From Microbaculum marinum (GTDB taxonomy: Bacteria > Pseudomonadota > Alphaproteobacteria > Rhizobiales > Tepidamorphaceae), in assembly GCF_042646165.1 (NCBI RefSeq), contig NZ_JBHRTC010000003.1: a stretch of DNA of 64,000 nucleotides; one strand, written 5' to 3'. A program made the translations under genes and the position numbers. Each line of letters begins with the position of its first letter. The first letter of the stretch is position 1. The notes under the pieces are model-generated. The model ran no database searches, was not told the DNA's origin, and saw only the letters and a program-made list of their open reading frames with translations. Of this stretch, positions 23,807 through 33,274 are shown in pieces.

Positions 23807-25081
23807 ATGCATCATTTCGGCTATCGCGGCGGCGTCCTGCACGCCGAGGACGTGCCGGTGGCCGACATCGCCCGGTCCGTCGGCACGCCGTTCTACTGCT
23901 ATTCGACGGCGACGCTGGAGCGCCACTACCGGGTGTTCGCCGAAGCGCTGGCGGGCTTTCCCTCGCTGATCTGCTACGCGATGAAGGCCAATTCGAACCA
24001 GGCCGTGCTGACGACGCTGGCCCGCCTCGGCGCCGGCATGGACGTGGTTTCCGAGGGCGAACTCAGGCGCGCCCGCGCCGCCGGGGTGCCCGGCGACCGC
24101 ATCGTCTTCTCCGGCGTCGGCAAGGCCGCCCGCGAGCTCGCCTACGGGCTCGACGAGGACATCCTGTGCTTCAACGTGGAATCCGAGCCCGAGCTCGAGC
24201 TGCTGTCGGAGATAGCCGCCGCGCGCGGCCAGACCGCCCCGGTGTCGCTGCGCATCAATCCCGACGTCGATCCCAGGACCCATCACAAGATCGCGACGGG
24301 AAAGGCGGAGAACAAGTTCGGCATCCCCTGGGCGCGGGCGCGCGACGTCTATCGGCGCGCCGCCGAACTGCCGGGCCTGAAGGTAACCGGCATCGACATG
24401 CATATCGGCAGCCAGATCACCGAGCTGGAGCCCTTTGACGCGGCGTTCGAACGCCTCGGCGAGCTTGTCGGTGGATTGCGCGACGACGGCCACCGGATCG
24501 AGCACATCGACCTCGGCGGCGGGCTCGGCATCCCCTACGCCGGCAACGGCGCGCCGCCGCCGCTGCCCGCCGACTACGGCCGGATCGTCCACCGGCGGGT
24601 CTCGGCGCTCGGCTGCAAGGTGATCGTCGAACCGGGGCGGCTGATCGCCGGCAATGCCGGCATCCTGGTCACCCGCGTGCTGTACGTGAAGCAGGGCCAT
24701 GACAAGATCTTCCTGATCGTCGACGCGGCGATGAACGACCTGGTCCGGCCGACGCTCTACGAGGCCCATCACGAGATCGTCCCCGTCGACGAGCCGGCGG
24801 CCGGCGCCGTCCGGGACGTGGTCGACGTCGTCGGCCCGGTCTGCGAGACGGGCGACTATCTGGCGCTGGCCCGGAGCCTGCCGCGCAGCCGGTCCGGTGA
24901 CCTGCTGGCGATCATGTCGGCGGGCGCGTACGGTGCCGTCCAGTCGACCACCTACAACACCCGCCCGCTCGTCCCCGAGGTCATGGTGCGCGACGATGCC
25001 TTCGCCGTCGTCCGCCCGCGTCCGGACTATGACGACCTGATCGGCCTGGACCGCCTGCCGCCCTGGCTGGACGGCGGCTGA
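23807..25081 (+). CDS. lysA: Diaminopimelate decarboxylase
   Basis: PLP enzyme converting meso-diaminopimelate to lysine, 424 residues, fold-type III (alanine racemase-like barrel). The PLP lysine is K60 (CYAMKANSNQAV). HIGSQITELEPF and the glycine-rich GGGLGIPY hold the phosphate. The active-site cysteine from the partner subunit is C346 in GPVCETGDYLA. dapF at 6.5-7.3 kb supplies its substrate. Confidence 0.95.
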   Translation: MHHFGYRGGVLHAEDVPVADIARSVGTPFYCYSTATLERHYRVFAEALAGFPSLICYAMKANSNQAVLTTLARLGAGMDVVSEGELRRARAAGVPGDRIVFSGVGKAARELAYGLDEDILCFNVESEPELELLSEIAAARGQTAPVSLRINPDVDPRTHHKIATGKAENKFGIPWARARDVYRRAAELPGLKVTGIDMHIGSQITELEPFDAAFERLGELVGGLRDDGHRIEHIDLGGGLGIPYAGNGAPPPLPADYGRIVHRRVSALGCKVIVEPGRLIAGNAGILVTRVLYVKQGHDKIFLIVDAAMNDLVRPTLYEAHHEIVPVDEPAAGAVRDVVDVVGPVCETGDYLALARSLPRSRSGDLLAIMSAGAYGAVQSTTYNTRPLVPEVMVRDDAFAVVRPRPDYDDLIGLDRLPPWLDGG

Positions 25082-25174
25082 GCACGGCGCTCACAAACGC
25101 CTGATTGGCGCCACGATTGCAATCCAGCCTATGCTCCGGCTTTCCCCAGCCCAGGCTCGCCCTAGACTATTGGG

Positions 25175-27799
25175 GTGAAGTCGACCGGGAAGGATGATCC
25201 GTTGGCCGGACCAGAGACGACGCAACGCAGACCTCCGAGGATTTCGGGAAGGCACGCCGCGGACGGTGGCCCGGAGGGCGCGCAGCGTCTGAAGATCCGC
25301 GGAGCGATCCAGCGGGCGGGGCTGGCGCTCTCCTTCGAGCGTCTGTGGCCCGCCGTGCTGCCAGCGATCCTCGTCGTCGCCCTCTACTGCATCGTATCGT
25401 GGTTGGGTCTCTGGCTCACCCTGCCGCCGGCGTTCAGGATCGCCGGACTGGTGCTGTTCGCGATTGCCTTCGCGGCGGCGCTGTGGCCGCTGAGGCGGGT
25501 CCATCTGCCGGGCGCCAGCGAGTCGCGCCATCGCGTGGAGACGGCGACCGGCCTGCAGCACCGTCCGCTGACCGCGCTGTCCGATACGCTGCCCGCCAGC
25601 CAGGCCGACGAGGCGACGAAACGTCTGTGGGCGGCGCATCGCAGCCGCGCCGCCGCCGGCCTGGGCCGGCTATCGGCCGGCATTCCCGCACCGCGCGTCG
25701 CCGAGCGCGACCCCTATGCCCTGCGCGCCGTGGTGCTGCTGATGTTCGTGGTGGCGCTGGCCTGGGCGGGACAGGACTGGCGCGGCCGGCTGCTGTCGGT
25801 GGTCGCGCCGGCGGGGCCGGACGAGACGCAGATCGCACGCATCGACGCCTGGGTGTCGCCGCCCCGCTATACGGGACGGCCGCCGATCCTGCTGACCGGC
25901 GGAACCCGCGCCGCGCCGGCGCAGAGGGATCGCGGCGATGCCGCGAATCGACCCGATGCCGTCTCGGTGCCTCAAGGATCGCGCCTCGTCGTGCGGGCGC
26001 CGAACAGCGCCGGCGTACGCGTCACGGCCGCCATCGGCATGGCCGAGCCGACTCCCATCGCCTCCACTTCCGCCTCCGCAGCTGAAGGGAACGAGCAGGC
26101 ACAAGGCGCCGAAGCCGTCGCCACGGGGCCGGCCGAGTACCAGATCACGCTCGACGACAGCGGCAGCGTCGGCATCGAGCTCGACGGCGAGACGATCTAC
26201 GACTGGGCCTTCGACGTCATTCAGGACCAGCCGCCGTCGGTCGGCTTCGCGCAGCCGCCCGATTTCACCGCGACACAGGCGCTGCGGCTGAACTACTCCG
26301 TCAGCGACGATTACGGCGTCGTTTCGGGCGAGGCGACCTTCGTGCCGCTCGATCCGCAACTCGCCGCCGCCGATCCGCTCGTCCCCGCCCCGGACTTCGC
26401 CCTGACGCTGCCGCAGCTGCGCGCACAGTCGGGCACCGCCCAGACCATCAAGGACCTGTCGTCGCATCCCTGGGCGGGCTCGAAGGTCAAGCTGCGCCTC
26501 GTCGTCCGCGACGACGCCGGCCAGGAAGGCCTGAGCGAATCGCTCGAGATCACGCTCCCGCAGCGGCCCTTCTACGAGCCGCTGGCGCGCGCCGTCATCG
26601 AGCAGCGCCGCACCCTGGCGCTCGACCGCAATTCGGCGCCGACGGTGGCCCGCCTCCTCGACGTGCTGGCGATCGATCCGGAGGACCACATCGACGATTA
26701 CGGCGTCTATCTGGGCCTGCGCAGCGCCTTCTGGCGTCTCAAGTCGGGCGACGGCAGCGAGGAGACGCTGCGCAGCGTCGTCGACCAGCTCTGGGAAGTG
26801 GCGCTGCAGATCGAAGACGGCGACCTGTCGCTGGCGGCCGAGGACCTGCGCGCCGCCCAGGAGCGACTTATGCAGGCGCTCGAGGACGGCGCGCCGGATG
26901 ACGAGATCGAGCGGCTGATGGCCGAGTTGCGCCAGGCGCTCGACGAGTTCCTGCGCGAACTTGCGCAGCGCGGCATGGAAAACCAGGACCTCGCCGATCA
27001 GCTGCCGGTCGATCCGAACGCCCAGACCTTCACCCGCAACGACCTGCAGCGCCTGCTCGACGCGATCGAGAACATGGCCCGCAGCGGCGCCCGCGATTCG
27101 GCGCGCCAGATGCTGAGCGAGCTCCGCAACCTCCTGGAGAACCTGCGCAACGGCCGCATGCAGCCGGGCCAGATGCAGTCCGGCCCGATGGGCGAGATGC
27201 TCGACCAGCTGGGCGACCTGATCCGCCGCCAGCAGCAGCTGATGGACCAGACCTTCCAGTTCAACCAGCAGCAGGGACAACAAGGCCAGCAGGGTCAGCA
27301 GGGACAGAACGGCGAGGGCCAGCAGGGCGATCAGCTCGGCCAGCTGGGACAGGGTCAGGGCGACCTGCGCGAGCAGCTTCGCCAGCTCATGGAGCAGCTG
27401 AGGGGAATGGGCGGCCAGCCCGGCAGCGAACTCGGCCAGGCCGGCGGGGCGATGGGCGAGGCCCAGCAGTCGCTCGGTCAGGGCGACACCGGCGACGCGC
27501 TCTCCGAACAGGGCCGGGCGCTCGACAACCTGCGTCGCGGCGCCCAGTCGATGGCCGAGCAGATGGCGCAGGGCATGGGGCAGGGACAGCCGGGTCCGAA
27601 CGGACGCCAGCGCACGGATCCCTTCGGCCGGCCGCTGCGCACCGAGGGGCCCGACTACGGCGTGACCGTCAAGGTTCCCGAGGAGATCGACGTGCAGCGG
27701 GCCCGCGAGATCCTCGAGGAGCTTCGCCGCCGGCTGTCGGACCCGAGCCGTCCGAGCATCGAGAAGGACTACCTGGAACGGCTGCTGGAGCGGTTCTGA
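25175..27799 (+). CDS. DUF4175 / TIGR02302 family membrane protein
   Basis: An 874-residue protein starting at GTG. Two or three membrane segments lie in the first 210 residues (AVLPAILVVALYCIVSWLGL; VLLMFVVALAWAG). A large extracytoplasmic or soluble region follows, with a beta-rich part and the conserved EPLARAVIEQRRTLALDRN. Long helical and Gln/Gly-rich repeats come next (about residues 670-830, QQGQQGQQGQQGQNG). The C-terminus reads VPEEIDVQRAREILEELRRR. The TIGR02302 family is almost restricted to alphaproteobacteria and has no established function. It converges on the response regulator gene. Confidence 0.85.
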   Translation: MKSTGKDDPLAGPETTQRRPPRISGRHAADGGPEGAQRLKIRGAIQRAGLALSFERLWPAVLPAILVVALYCIVSWLGLWLTLPPAFRIAGLVLFAIAFAAALWPLRRVHLPGASESRHRVETATGLQHRPLTALSDTLPASQADEATKRLWAAHRSRAAAGLGRLSAGIPAPRVAERDPYALRAVVLLMFVVALAWAGQDWRGRLLSVVAPAGPDETQIARIDAWVSPPRYTGRPPILLTGGTRAAPAQRDRGDAANRPDAVSVPQGSRLVVRAPNSAGVRVTAAIGMAEPTPIASTSASAAEGNEQAQGAEAVATGPAEYQITLDDSGSVGIELDGETIYDWAFDVIQDQPPSVGFAQPPDFTATQALRLNYSVSDDYGVVSGEATFVPLDPQLAAADPLVPAPDFALTLPQLRAQSGTAQTIKDLSSHPWAGSKVKLRLVVRDDAGQEGLSESLEITLPQRPFYEPLARAVIEQRRTLALDRNSAPTVARLLDVLAIDPEDHIDDYGVYLGLRSAFWRLKSGDGSEETLRSVVDQLWEVALQIEDGDLSLAAEDLRAAQERLMQALEDGAPDDEIERLMAELRQALDEFLRELAQRGMENQDLADQLPVDPNAQTFTRNDLQRLLDAIENMARSGARDSARQMLSELRNLLENLRNGRMQPGQMQSGPMGEMLDQLGDLIRRQQQLMDQTFQFNQQQGQQGQQGQQGQNGEGQQGDQLGQLGQGQGDLREQLRQLMEQLRGMGGQPGSELGQAGGAMGEAQQSLGQGDTGDALSEQGRALDNLRRGAQSMAEQMAQGMGQGQPGPNGRQRTDPFGRPLRTEGPDYGVTVKVPEEIDVQRAREILEELRRRLSDPSRPSIEKDYLERLLERF

Positions 27800-27806
27800 G
27801 CCCGTC

Positions 27807-28166
27807 TCAGAGGGCGGCGCGCACCCGCTCGCGGATTTCGGCGAGCGTGAACGGCTTGAGCACGATGTCGCGCACGATGGCGTGGAGCCCGTCGGCGCGT
27901 TCGCGCTGGTTGGCATAGCCGGTCATCAGAACTACGGGCACCTCCGGACGCTCGCGCGCCACGCTCTGCGCCAGCGCGATGCCGTCCATGACCGGCATGA
28001 CGATATCCGACAGCACGAGGCCCGCCTCGCGGGCCGGCCCGCGCAGCAGATCGAGGGCCTCGGCGCCGTCGGCGGCGGCGTGCACCGAGTAGCCGTCGAT
28101 CTCCAGCGCCCGCTTCACGAAGCTGCGGACGCCGTCGTCATCCTCAACCAGCAAGACCGTAGCCAT
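27807..28166 (-). CDS. Single-domain response regulator (CpdR-like)
   Basis: A 119-residue receiver-only protein. Acidic pocket residues are E8/D9/D10 (LLVEDDDG), the phosphoacceptor is D54 (LSDIVMPVMDG), the switch threonine lies in VLMTGYA and the lysine in VLKPFT. There is no output domain. Its size and DIVMPVMDGIAL motif resemble CpdR, which primes ClpXP proteolysis of cell-cycle proteins in alphaproteobacteria. Assignment to CpdR proper rather than a paralogue is uncertain. A start three codons upstream is possible. It lies next to hpt, a conserved placement. Confidence 0.8.
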   Translation of the reverse strand: MATVLLVEDDDGVRSFVKRALEIDGYSVHAAADGAEALDLLRGPAREAGLVLSDIVMPVMDGIALAQSVARERPEVPVVLMTGYANQRERADGLHAIVRDIVLKPFTLAEIRERVRAAL

Positions 28167-28223
28167 TCGGTTCACCCCGTACTCATGACCGGTGCCGGTA
28201 CCGGGCCCGGCGCGCCGTCCGCG

Positions 28224-28775
28224 TCAGGCGCGATCCTCGACGACACCGACGAAGGGCAGCTCGCGGAACGCATGGGCGACATCCATTCCATACCCGACCA
28301 CGAACAGGTCGGGACAGTCGAATCCGACGAAATCCGGGTCGATACTGGCGGCACGGTGGCCGGGCTTGTCCAGCAGCACGCAGGAGAGCACCCGGGCCGC
28401 GCCTCGTGCCGCGAGCAGGTCCTTGGCATAGGCGAGTGTCCGTCCCGATTCGAGGATATCGTCGACGAGGATGACCGTGCGGCCGGCAACGTCGGTTTCC
28501 ACGTCCCGCAGCACCGACACCTGCCCAGACGACGCGGTGCCGGCGCCGTAGCTCGACAGGCTCATGAACTCGACCTGCGGGGAGAGTCCCGCCTCGTAGA
28601 GCGCACGCAGCAGATCGGCCGCGAACACGAAGCTGCCCTTGAGGATCGCGATGACCAGGATCTCCGATCCCGCCTTCCGGCTGATCTCGTCGGCAAGCGC
28701 CCGGTTGCGCGCGGCGATGTCCTCCGGCGAGAACAGCACGCGTATTCGATGGCCCCGCCGCTCGATCGTGGTCAA
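28224..28775 (-). CDS. hpt: Hypoxanthine phosphoribosyltransferase
   Basis: Purine salvage enzyme (hypoxanthine + PRPP to IMP), 183 residues. The PRPP motif is VILVDDILESGRTL, the N-terminal flexible loop is in FMSLSSYGAGTASSG, and ILKGSFVFAADLLRAL is conserved. Its ATG overlaps the stop of the upstream zinc-ribbon gene, so the two are coupled. It is followed by the response regulator. Confidence 0.93.
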   Translation of the reverse strand: MTTIERRGHRIRVLFSPEDIAARNRALADEISRKAGSEILVIAILKGSFVFAADLLRALYEAGLSPQVEFMSLSSYGAGTASSGQVSVLRDVETDVAGRTVILVDDILESGRTLAYAKDLLAARGAARVLSCVLLDKPGHRAASIDPDFVGFDCPDLFVVGYGMDVAHAFRELPFVGVVEDRA

Positions 28776-29626
28776 TTCCTGTACTCCGCGAAACGCTTCG
28801 TCCGTTCGATGACTCGAACCGGCCCATCCTCGGCTTCCTGCGGCGGCGAGGCAAGGCGCGTCTGGGATGGCACGGCCCCGTCGGCTGCTGTCGAGCGCTG
28901 TGGCGGCTTCTCCGCCCGGGCACCTTCATCGCCGTCTGCGCCCCGAAGCGCAAACCGGAGGGCGGGAAGCGCTTCGCCTCGATCGATATTGCGTATGTCG
29001 CCCGCCACGACCAGGAACGGTGCGCCGCTCCCGCGCTCCCGGCCCTGGGCAACATAGGCGAGATCCATCCCGCGCGGCTCCACCGGCAGCCCGACCATGG
29101 CAAACAGCCCCGCTGCGGCCGGCATCGTTCGCACGATGTCTTCGCGATGGTGAATGGCGGCAATCTCGAGCACCAGCACCGCGGCCAGCGCGGCGGCGAG
29201 CATGCCGCGACGCCCGACCGGGCCGGTCCGGCCGCGCGGGCGGCGAGGAATCGCGGTCGCCGCGAGCCGCACGCATGCTCCCGCGGCCCGCATGACACCC
29301 CGGTGCCGGCGGATCAGCAGGCGAGCCGTCCGGAGATCGCCGACCTGGCCGTCGTCGCGGACCGCGCGGTGCGGCGGGGCCGCCATGCGGAAGCCCTCCT
29401 CGGACACGAGCTGGCGGAGATATCGGTCCAGCGACCGGTCGACCACGATCAGTGCCGTCGTCGCAGCTTCGTCAATTTCGGGCGGCAGGATGTCGATGAC
29501 CGGCGCGTCGGCGACCGCGTGCCAGACATGCCGGCAACGGGCGCATCGGACCATGCGACCGTGCCGATGGAAGGAATGCGCGTCGACCGAGTAGCCAGTG
29601 TTGCAGCCCGGGCAGGTAATCTTCAT
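28772..29626 (-). CDS. MJ0042-type zinc-ribbon membrane protein
   Basis: A 284-residue protein with an N-terminal zinc ribbon (C5, C8, C28, C31; CPGCNTGY and RCARCRHVW), a basic middle, one membrane segment (about residues 140-160, MLAAALAAVLVLEIAAI), and a C-terminal domain resembling DUF3426 (FLVVAGDIRNIDRGEALPAL). Such proteins sit upstream of ftsE in many Hyphomicrobiales. Function is unknown; the ribbon may bind DNA or protein partners. It is divergent from ftsE, sharing a 225-base promoter region. Confidence 0.75.
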   Translation of the reverse strand: MKITCPGCNTGYSVDAHSFHRHGRMVRCARCRHVWHAVADAPVIDILPPEIDEAATTALIVVDRSLDRYLRQLVSEEGFRMAAPPHRAVRDDGQVGDLRTARLLIRRHRGVMRAAGACVRLAATAIPRRPRGRTGPVGRRGMLAAALAAVLVLEIAAIHHREDIVRTMPAAAGLFAMVGLPVEPRGMDLAYVAQGRERGSGAPFLVVAGDIRNIDRGEALPALRFALRGADGDEGARAEKPPQRSTAADGAVPSQTRLASPPQEAEDGPVRVIERTKRFAEYRN

Positions 29627-29851
29627 AAGGTTCGTCCGCCGACTGTCGGAACGCGTCGAATGAGTCCGTGCCGCGTACGCATCACCTCGCCGGATTATGA
29701 TTAATGAAGCGTTAAGAGGGTGTCTGCGAGGCTACGGGAACGATCGCAGGATGCGCGACCCGGCCCTGATCGAGAACGTTCCCGGGCGCGGGCACGTCGC
29801 GCGGCCCCGGCCCGTCCGGCCTGCCGTCCATCCGTCCGCCGTTGGAGCTGA

Positions 29852-30514
29852 GTGTTGATTCGTTTCGAAAATGTCGGGCTCAGATACGGCATGGGGCCGG
29901 AGGTGCTGCGGGACGTTTCGTTCCGCATAGACCGGGGATCGTTCCAGTTCCTGACCGGACCGTCTGGCGCCGGCAAGACGTCGCTGATGCGGCTGCTGTT
30001 CCTGGCGCTGAAGCCGACCCGCGGCCTGATGTCGGTGTTCGATCACGACGTGGCGAGCCTGCCGCGCACCGACCTGCCCACCCTGCGCCGTCGGATCGGG
30101 GTGGTTTTCCAGGATTTCCGCCTGCTCGACCACCTCACCACCTACGAGAACGTCGCGCTGCCGCTGCGGGTGATCGGCAAGCCGGAGACCTCCTACCGCA
30201 CCGACGTCATCGAGCTGCTGCACTGGGTTGGCCTCGGCGACCGCGTCCACGTGCGCCCGCCGGTGCTGTCGGGCGGCGAGAAGCAGCGCGCGGCGATCGC
30301 TCGCGCCGTCATCACCCAGCCCGAGATGCTGCTGGCCGACGAGCCGACCGGCAATGTCGACCCCACCCTTGCCCGACGGCTGCTGCGGCTGTTCATGGAA
30401 CTGCATCGGCTTGGCACCACCGTGGTCATCGCAACCCACGATATCGGCCTCATGGATCAGTACGACGCGCGACGCTTCGTCCTGAACGAGGGCCGGGTCC
30501 ACATCTACGACTGA
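29852..30514 (+). CDS. ftsE: Cell division ATP-binding protein FtsE
   Basis: ATPase of FtsEX, which couples divisome assembly to periplasmic peptidoglycan hydrolase activation. 220 residues from GTG 29852, with GGAG five bases before it. Motifs are Walker A GPSGAGKTS, Q-loop VFQDFRLLDHL, signature LSGGEKQRAAIARA, Walker B LLADEPTGNVD and H-loop ATHD. FQDFRLL is characteristic of FtsE. ftsX follows after seven bases. Confidence 0.94.
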   Translation: MLIRFENVGLRYGMGPEVLRDVSFRIDRGSFQFLTGPSGAGKTSLMRLLFLALKPTRGLMSVFDHDVASLPRTDLPTLRRRIGVVFQDFRLLDHLTTYENVALPLRVIGKPETSYRTDVIELLHWVGLGDRVHVRPPVLSGGEKQRAAIARAVITQPEMLLADEPTGNVDPTLARRLLRLFMELHRLGTTVVIATHDIGLMDQYDARRFVLNEGRVHIYD

Positions 30515-30521
30515 GGCGCGC

Positions 30522-31535
30522 ATGGTCCTGCCCGCAGACCTCAAGGACGGCTTCCGCGACGCACGGGACGCGGAGGACGCGGACGACCTGCGCATCGACG
30601 ATCTCGACGAGGACGGCTCGGAGCCGGACGAGGACTTCGAGCCCGCCGGCGCGATCGTCCCGGCCTCCAGCATTGCCGGACGGGCGCTGTTCTTCGTCCT
30701 GGCGATCATGTCCTTCCTGGCCTGCATCACGGTCGGCGCGGTCGCAGTCATCGCCTCCGCCTCGGCGGACTGGCGGTCGGACATCTCCGCGGAGATCACC
30801 GTCCAGGTCCGCCCGCTCGAAGGGCTCGACGTCACCGCCGCCGTGACCGAGGCGCTCGACATCATCCGGTCGATGCCCGGCGTCACCGGGGCCGGAGCGC
30901 TGTCCGACCAGGAACTGCGTGATCTGCTCGAACCATGGCTGGGCGCGGGCGTCGATCTCGACGAGCTTCCGGTGCCCCGCCTGATCGTCGTCGAGGTCGA
31001 CCGCTCCGCACCGCCCGATATCGGCGAACTGCGCCGCCGCCTGTCGCAGTCGGTGCCGAGCGCCAGCCTCGACGATCACGAGCTCTGGCAGGGGCGGCTT
31101 GCCGTGATGGCCAACACGTTGACGATCAGCGGCAGCGCCATCCTGGTCCTCGTCCTGGTGGCGACCGTCCTGTCGGTGATCTTCGCAACACGCGGCGCGA
31201 TGGCCTCCAACCGCGACATCGTCGAGGTGCTGCATCTGGTCGGGGCCAAGGAATCCTTCATCGCCCGCGAGTTCGAGCGGCATTTCCTGCGGCTCGGCTT
31301 CCGCGGCGGACTTGCCGGCGGACTGGCGGCGCTGGCGTCGTTCGCGGCTATCCGGTGGTCGTCGTCGCAGTTCTCGGCGACGCCGGCCGGGGATCAGTTC
31401 GACGCGCTGTTCGGCGGCCTTTCGATCGGCTGGACTGCATTTGCCGGTATTGGCCTGACCGTGTTGCTGGTGGCCGCGCTGACCGCCATGAGCTCCCGGC
31501 TCGCGGTGTTCCGGTTCCTCAAGGTTTTCGACTGA
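30522..31535 (+). CDS. ftsX: Cell division protein FtsX
   Basis: Permease-like partner of FtsE, 337 residues. There is a long acidic cytoplasmic N-terminus (DDLRIDDLDEDGSEPDED), then a first membrane segment near residues 55-80 and the periplasmic loop that contacts hydrolase activators. Three membrane segments follow in the C-terminal half, with the family pattern EVLHLVGAKESFIAREFERH. The topology is consistent with a non-transporting, mechanotransmission-type ABC protein. Confidence 0.93.
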   Translation: MVLPADLKDGFRDARDAEDADDLRIDDLDEDGSEPDEDFEPAGAIVPASSIAGRALFFVLAIMSFLACITVGAVAVIASASADWRSDISAEITVQVRPLEGLDVTAAVTEALDIIRSMPGVTGAGALSDQELRDLLEPWLGAGVDLDELPVPRLIVVEVDRSAPPDIGELRRRLSQSVPSASLDDHELWQGRLAVMANTLTISGSAILVLVLVATVLSVIFATRGAMASNRDIVEVLHLVGAKESFIAREFERHFLRLGFRGGLAGGLAALASFAAIRWSSSQFSATPAGDQFDALFGGLSIGWTAFAGIGLTVLLVAALTAMSSRLAVFRFLKVFD

Positions 31536-31629
31536 CAATTCTCTTGTGCGACGCACCGCCGCAACACTTGCCGTGACGTGGCCGCAATCCTTAGTATCCT
31601 TCCCGGCTGGGATGGTGGAAAGCGAGCAG

Positions 31630-32346
31630 ATGGCCCGGATCGGCCCGGACAACGGCACCACTGAACACACCGGACCGGCAGCGGACCCTGCGCCGGTGCG
31701 GCGGCGTTCGACGTCCGTGCGTCTCGGCACCATCGCGGTGCTGGGATTCCTGATCGGCGGCGTGATCGCGTTCGCGATCGGCTTTGCGCATTTCGTGGAA
31801 TCCGTCGCCGCGCTGGAGCGTCCACGCGTCAGCGAGCGCGCCGATGCGATCGTCGCGCTGACCGGAGGCGCGGAACGGATCACGGATGCGATTACCCTGC
31901 TCGGCGAGGGCCGGGCGCGGCGTCTGCTGATTTCAGGCGTCCATCCGGGGACCACCCGCGAGACGCTCGCCAGCCTGACCCCCGATCACGACGGATTGTT
32001 CTTCTGCTGCGTCGATCTCGGTCACTCCGCGCTGAACACGGTCGGCAACGCCAAGGAGGCGCGCGACTGGGCGCGCGGCAACGGCTTCAACACGCTGATC
32101 GTCGTCACGGCCAGCTACCACCTGCCGCGCAGCCTCAACGAGATCAGCCGCGAGATGCCGGAGGCAAGCCTCATTCCCTACCCCGTCGTCACCGGACGCG
32201 TGCACATCGACAACTGGTGGCGCAATCCGGGCACCACGCGGCTGCTGCTCGCCGAATACACCAAGTACCTGATGTCGCTCGCCCGGCTGCGGCTCGGCGG
32301 CCCCTCGACCTCGCTGGACGCCGAGCACGCCGCGATTGGCGGCTGA
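31630..32346 (+). CDS. YdcF/ElyC family protein (DUF218)
   Basis: A 238-residue membrane-anchored DUF218 protein. One N-terminal transmembrane segment (GTIAVLGFLIGGVIAFAIGF) is followed by the family core ADAIVALTGG, RRLLISG, NTVGNAKEAR and TASYHLPRSL. DUF218 proteins such as ElyC affect envelope and lipid carrier homeostasis. ATG 31630 has GGAAAG seven bases upstream; ATG 31612 is an alternative. It lies between ftsX and plsC, a conserved order. Confidence 0.83.
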   Translation: MARIGPDNGTTEHTGPAADPAPVRRRSTSVRLGTIAVLGFLIGGVIAFAIGFAHFVESVAALERPRVSERADAIVALTGGAERITDAITLLGEGRARRLLISGVHPGTTRETLASLTPDHDGLFFCCVDLGHSALNTVGNAKEARDWARGNGFNTLIVVTASYHLPRSLNEISREMPEASLIPYPVVTGRVHIDNWWRNPGTTRLLLAEYTKYLMSLARLRLGGPSTSLDAEHAAIGG

Positions 32347-32434
32347 CGGCCCCGACATCTGCGCGGTTGATCTGGACCCCACGCGGGTCCACGGATAGAC
32401 CCTTGCGCATTCCCGGCAACGCAGGGCCCGACCG

Positions 32435-33220
32435 GTGGTTCTCAGATCGCTCCTCTTCAACCTTGCCTTCTATGTAAACCTCATCCTGTGGATGACGGCG
32501 TGCCTGCCGCTGATCTGGCTGCCGCGTCCGCGCCTGACGGTGCTGATGCAGGGCTGGGCGAAGAGCTCGGTATGGCTGCTGAGGGTGGTCGGCGGGGTGC
32601 GCCTCGAAGTCCGTGGCGGGCCTCTTCCCTATCGGGGTCCATGGCTGGTGGCCGCCAAGCACCAGTCGATGTTCGAGACCTTCGCGCTTCTGCACTGCTT
32701 CGCCGACCCCGTTTTCATACTCAAGCACGAGCTGACCCGGATTCCGCTGTTCGGCTGGTGGATCTCGCGGGCCGGCATGATCTCGGTCCGGCGCGACAAG
32801 GGCGCGCGCGCACTGAAGGAGATGGCGGGCGTCGCGCGTCTGGAGGCACGTTCGGGCCGCCAGGTGCTGATCTTTCCCGAAGGCACGCGCCGGCCGCCGG
32901 GCGCCGAACCCGCCTACAAGGCCGGGGTCGTCCTGCTCTACCAGCAGATGGACGTGCCCTGCCTGCCCGTCGCGCTCAATTCGGGGCTATACTGGCCGAG
33001 GCGCCGGTGGCAGCGCTATCCCGGCACCATCCTCGTCGAATTCCTCGACCCGATCCCGGCCGGGCTGCCGCGCAAGGAGTTCCTGGCGCGGCTGGAGGCC
33101 ACGATCGAGACGGCGTCGGACCGGCTGCTCGTCGAAGCAGCCCGGGCACCGGCACCGCCGCCGCTGCCCGAATCGGCGCGGCAGCGGCTCGCCGCTCTCG
33201 GCGAAGGCCGGAACGCATGA
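32435..33220 (+). CDS. plsC: 1-acyl-sn-glycerol-3-phosphate acyltransferase
   Basis: Membrane acyltransferase making phosphatidic acid from lysophosphatidate, 261 residues from GTG. One N-terminal membrane segment is followed by the catalytic histidine motif AAKHQSMFET (HX4E rather than the textbook HX4D), GMISVRRDKG, and the glycerophosphate-binding FPEGTRRPPG. PlsC is the most likely family member given the location. Related acyltransferases in the fold, such as OlsA, are possible. Confidence 0.87.
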   Translation: MVLRSLLFNLAFYVNLILWMTACLPLIWLPRPRLTVLMQGWAKSSVWLLRVVGGVRLEVRGGPLPYRGPWLVAAKHQSMFETFALLHCFADPVFILKHELTRIPLFGWWISRAGMISVRRDKGARALKEMAGVARLEARSGRQVLIFPEGTRRPPGAEPAYKAGVVLLYQQMDVPCLPVALNSGLYWPRRRWQRYPGTILVEFLDPIPAGLPRKEFLARLEATIETASDRLLVEAARAPAPPPLPESARQRLAALGEGRNA

Positions 33221-33274
33221 CTCCTCCGTCGCGGACGCGGCGATCCAACAACCGACTTATCAGGGAGAACCCCC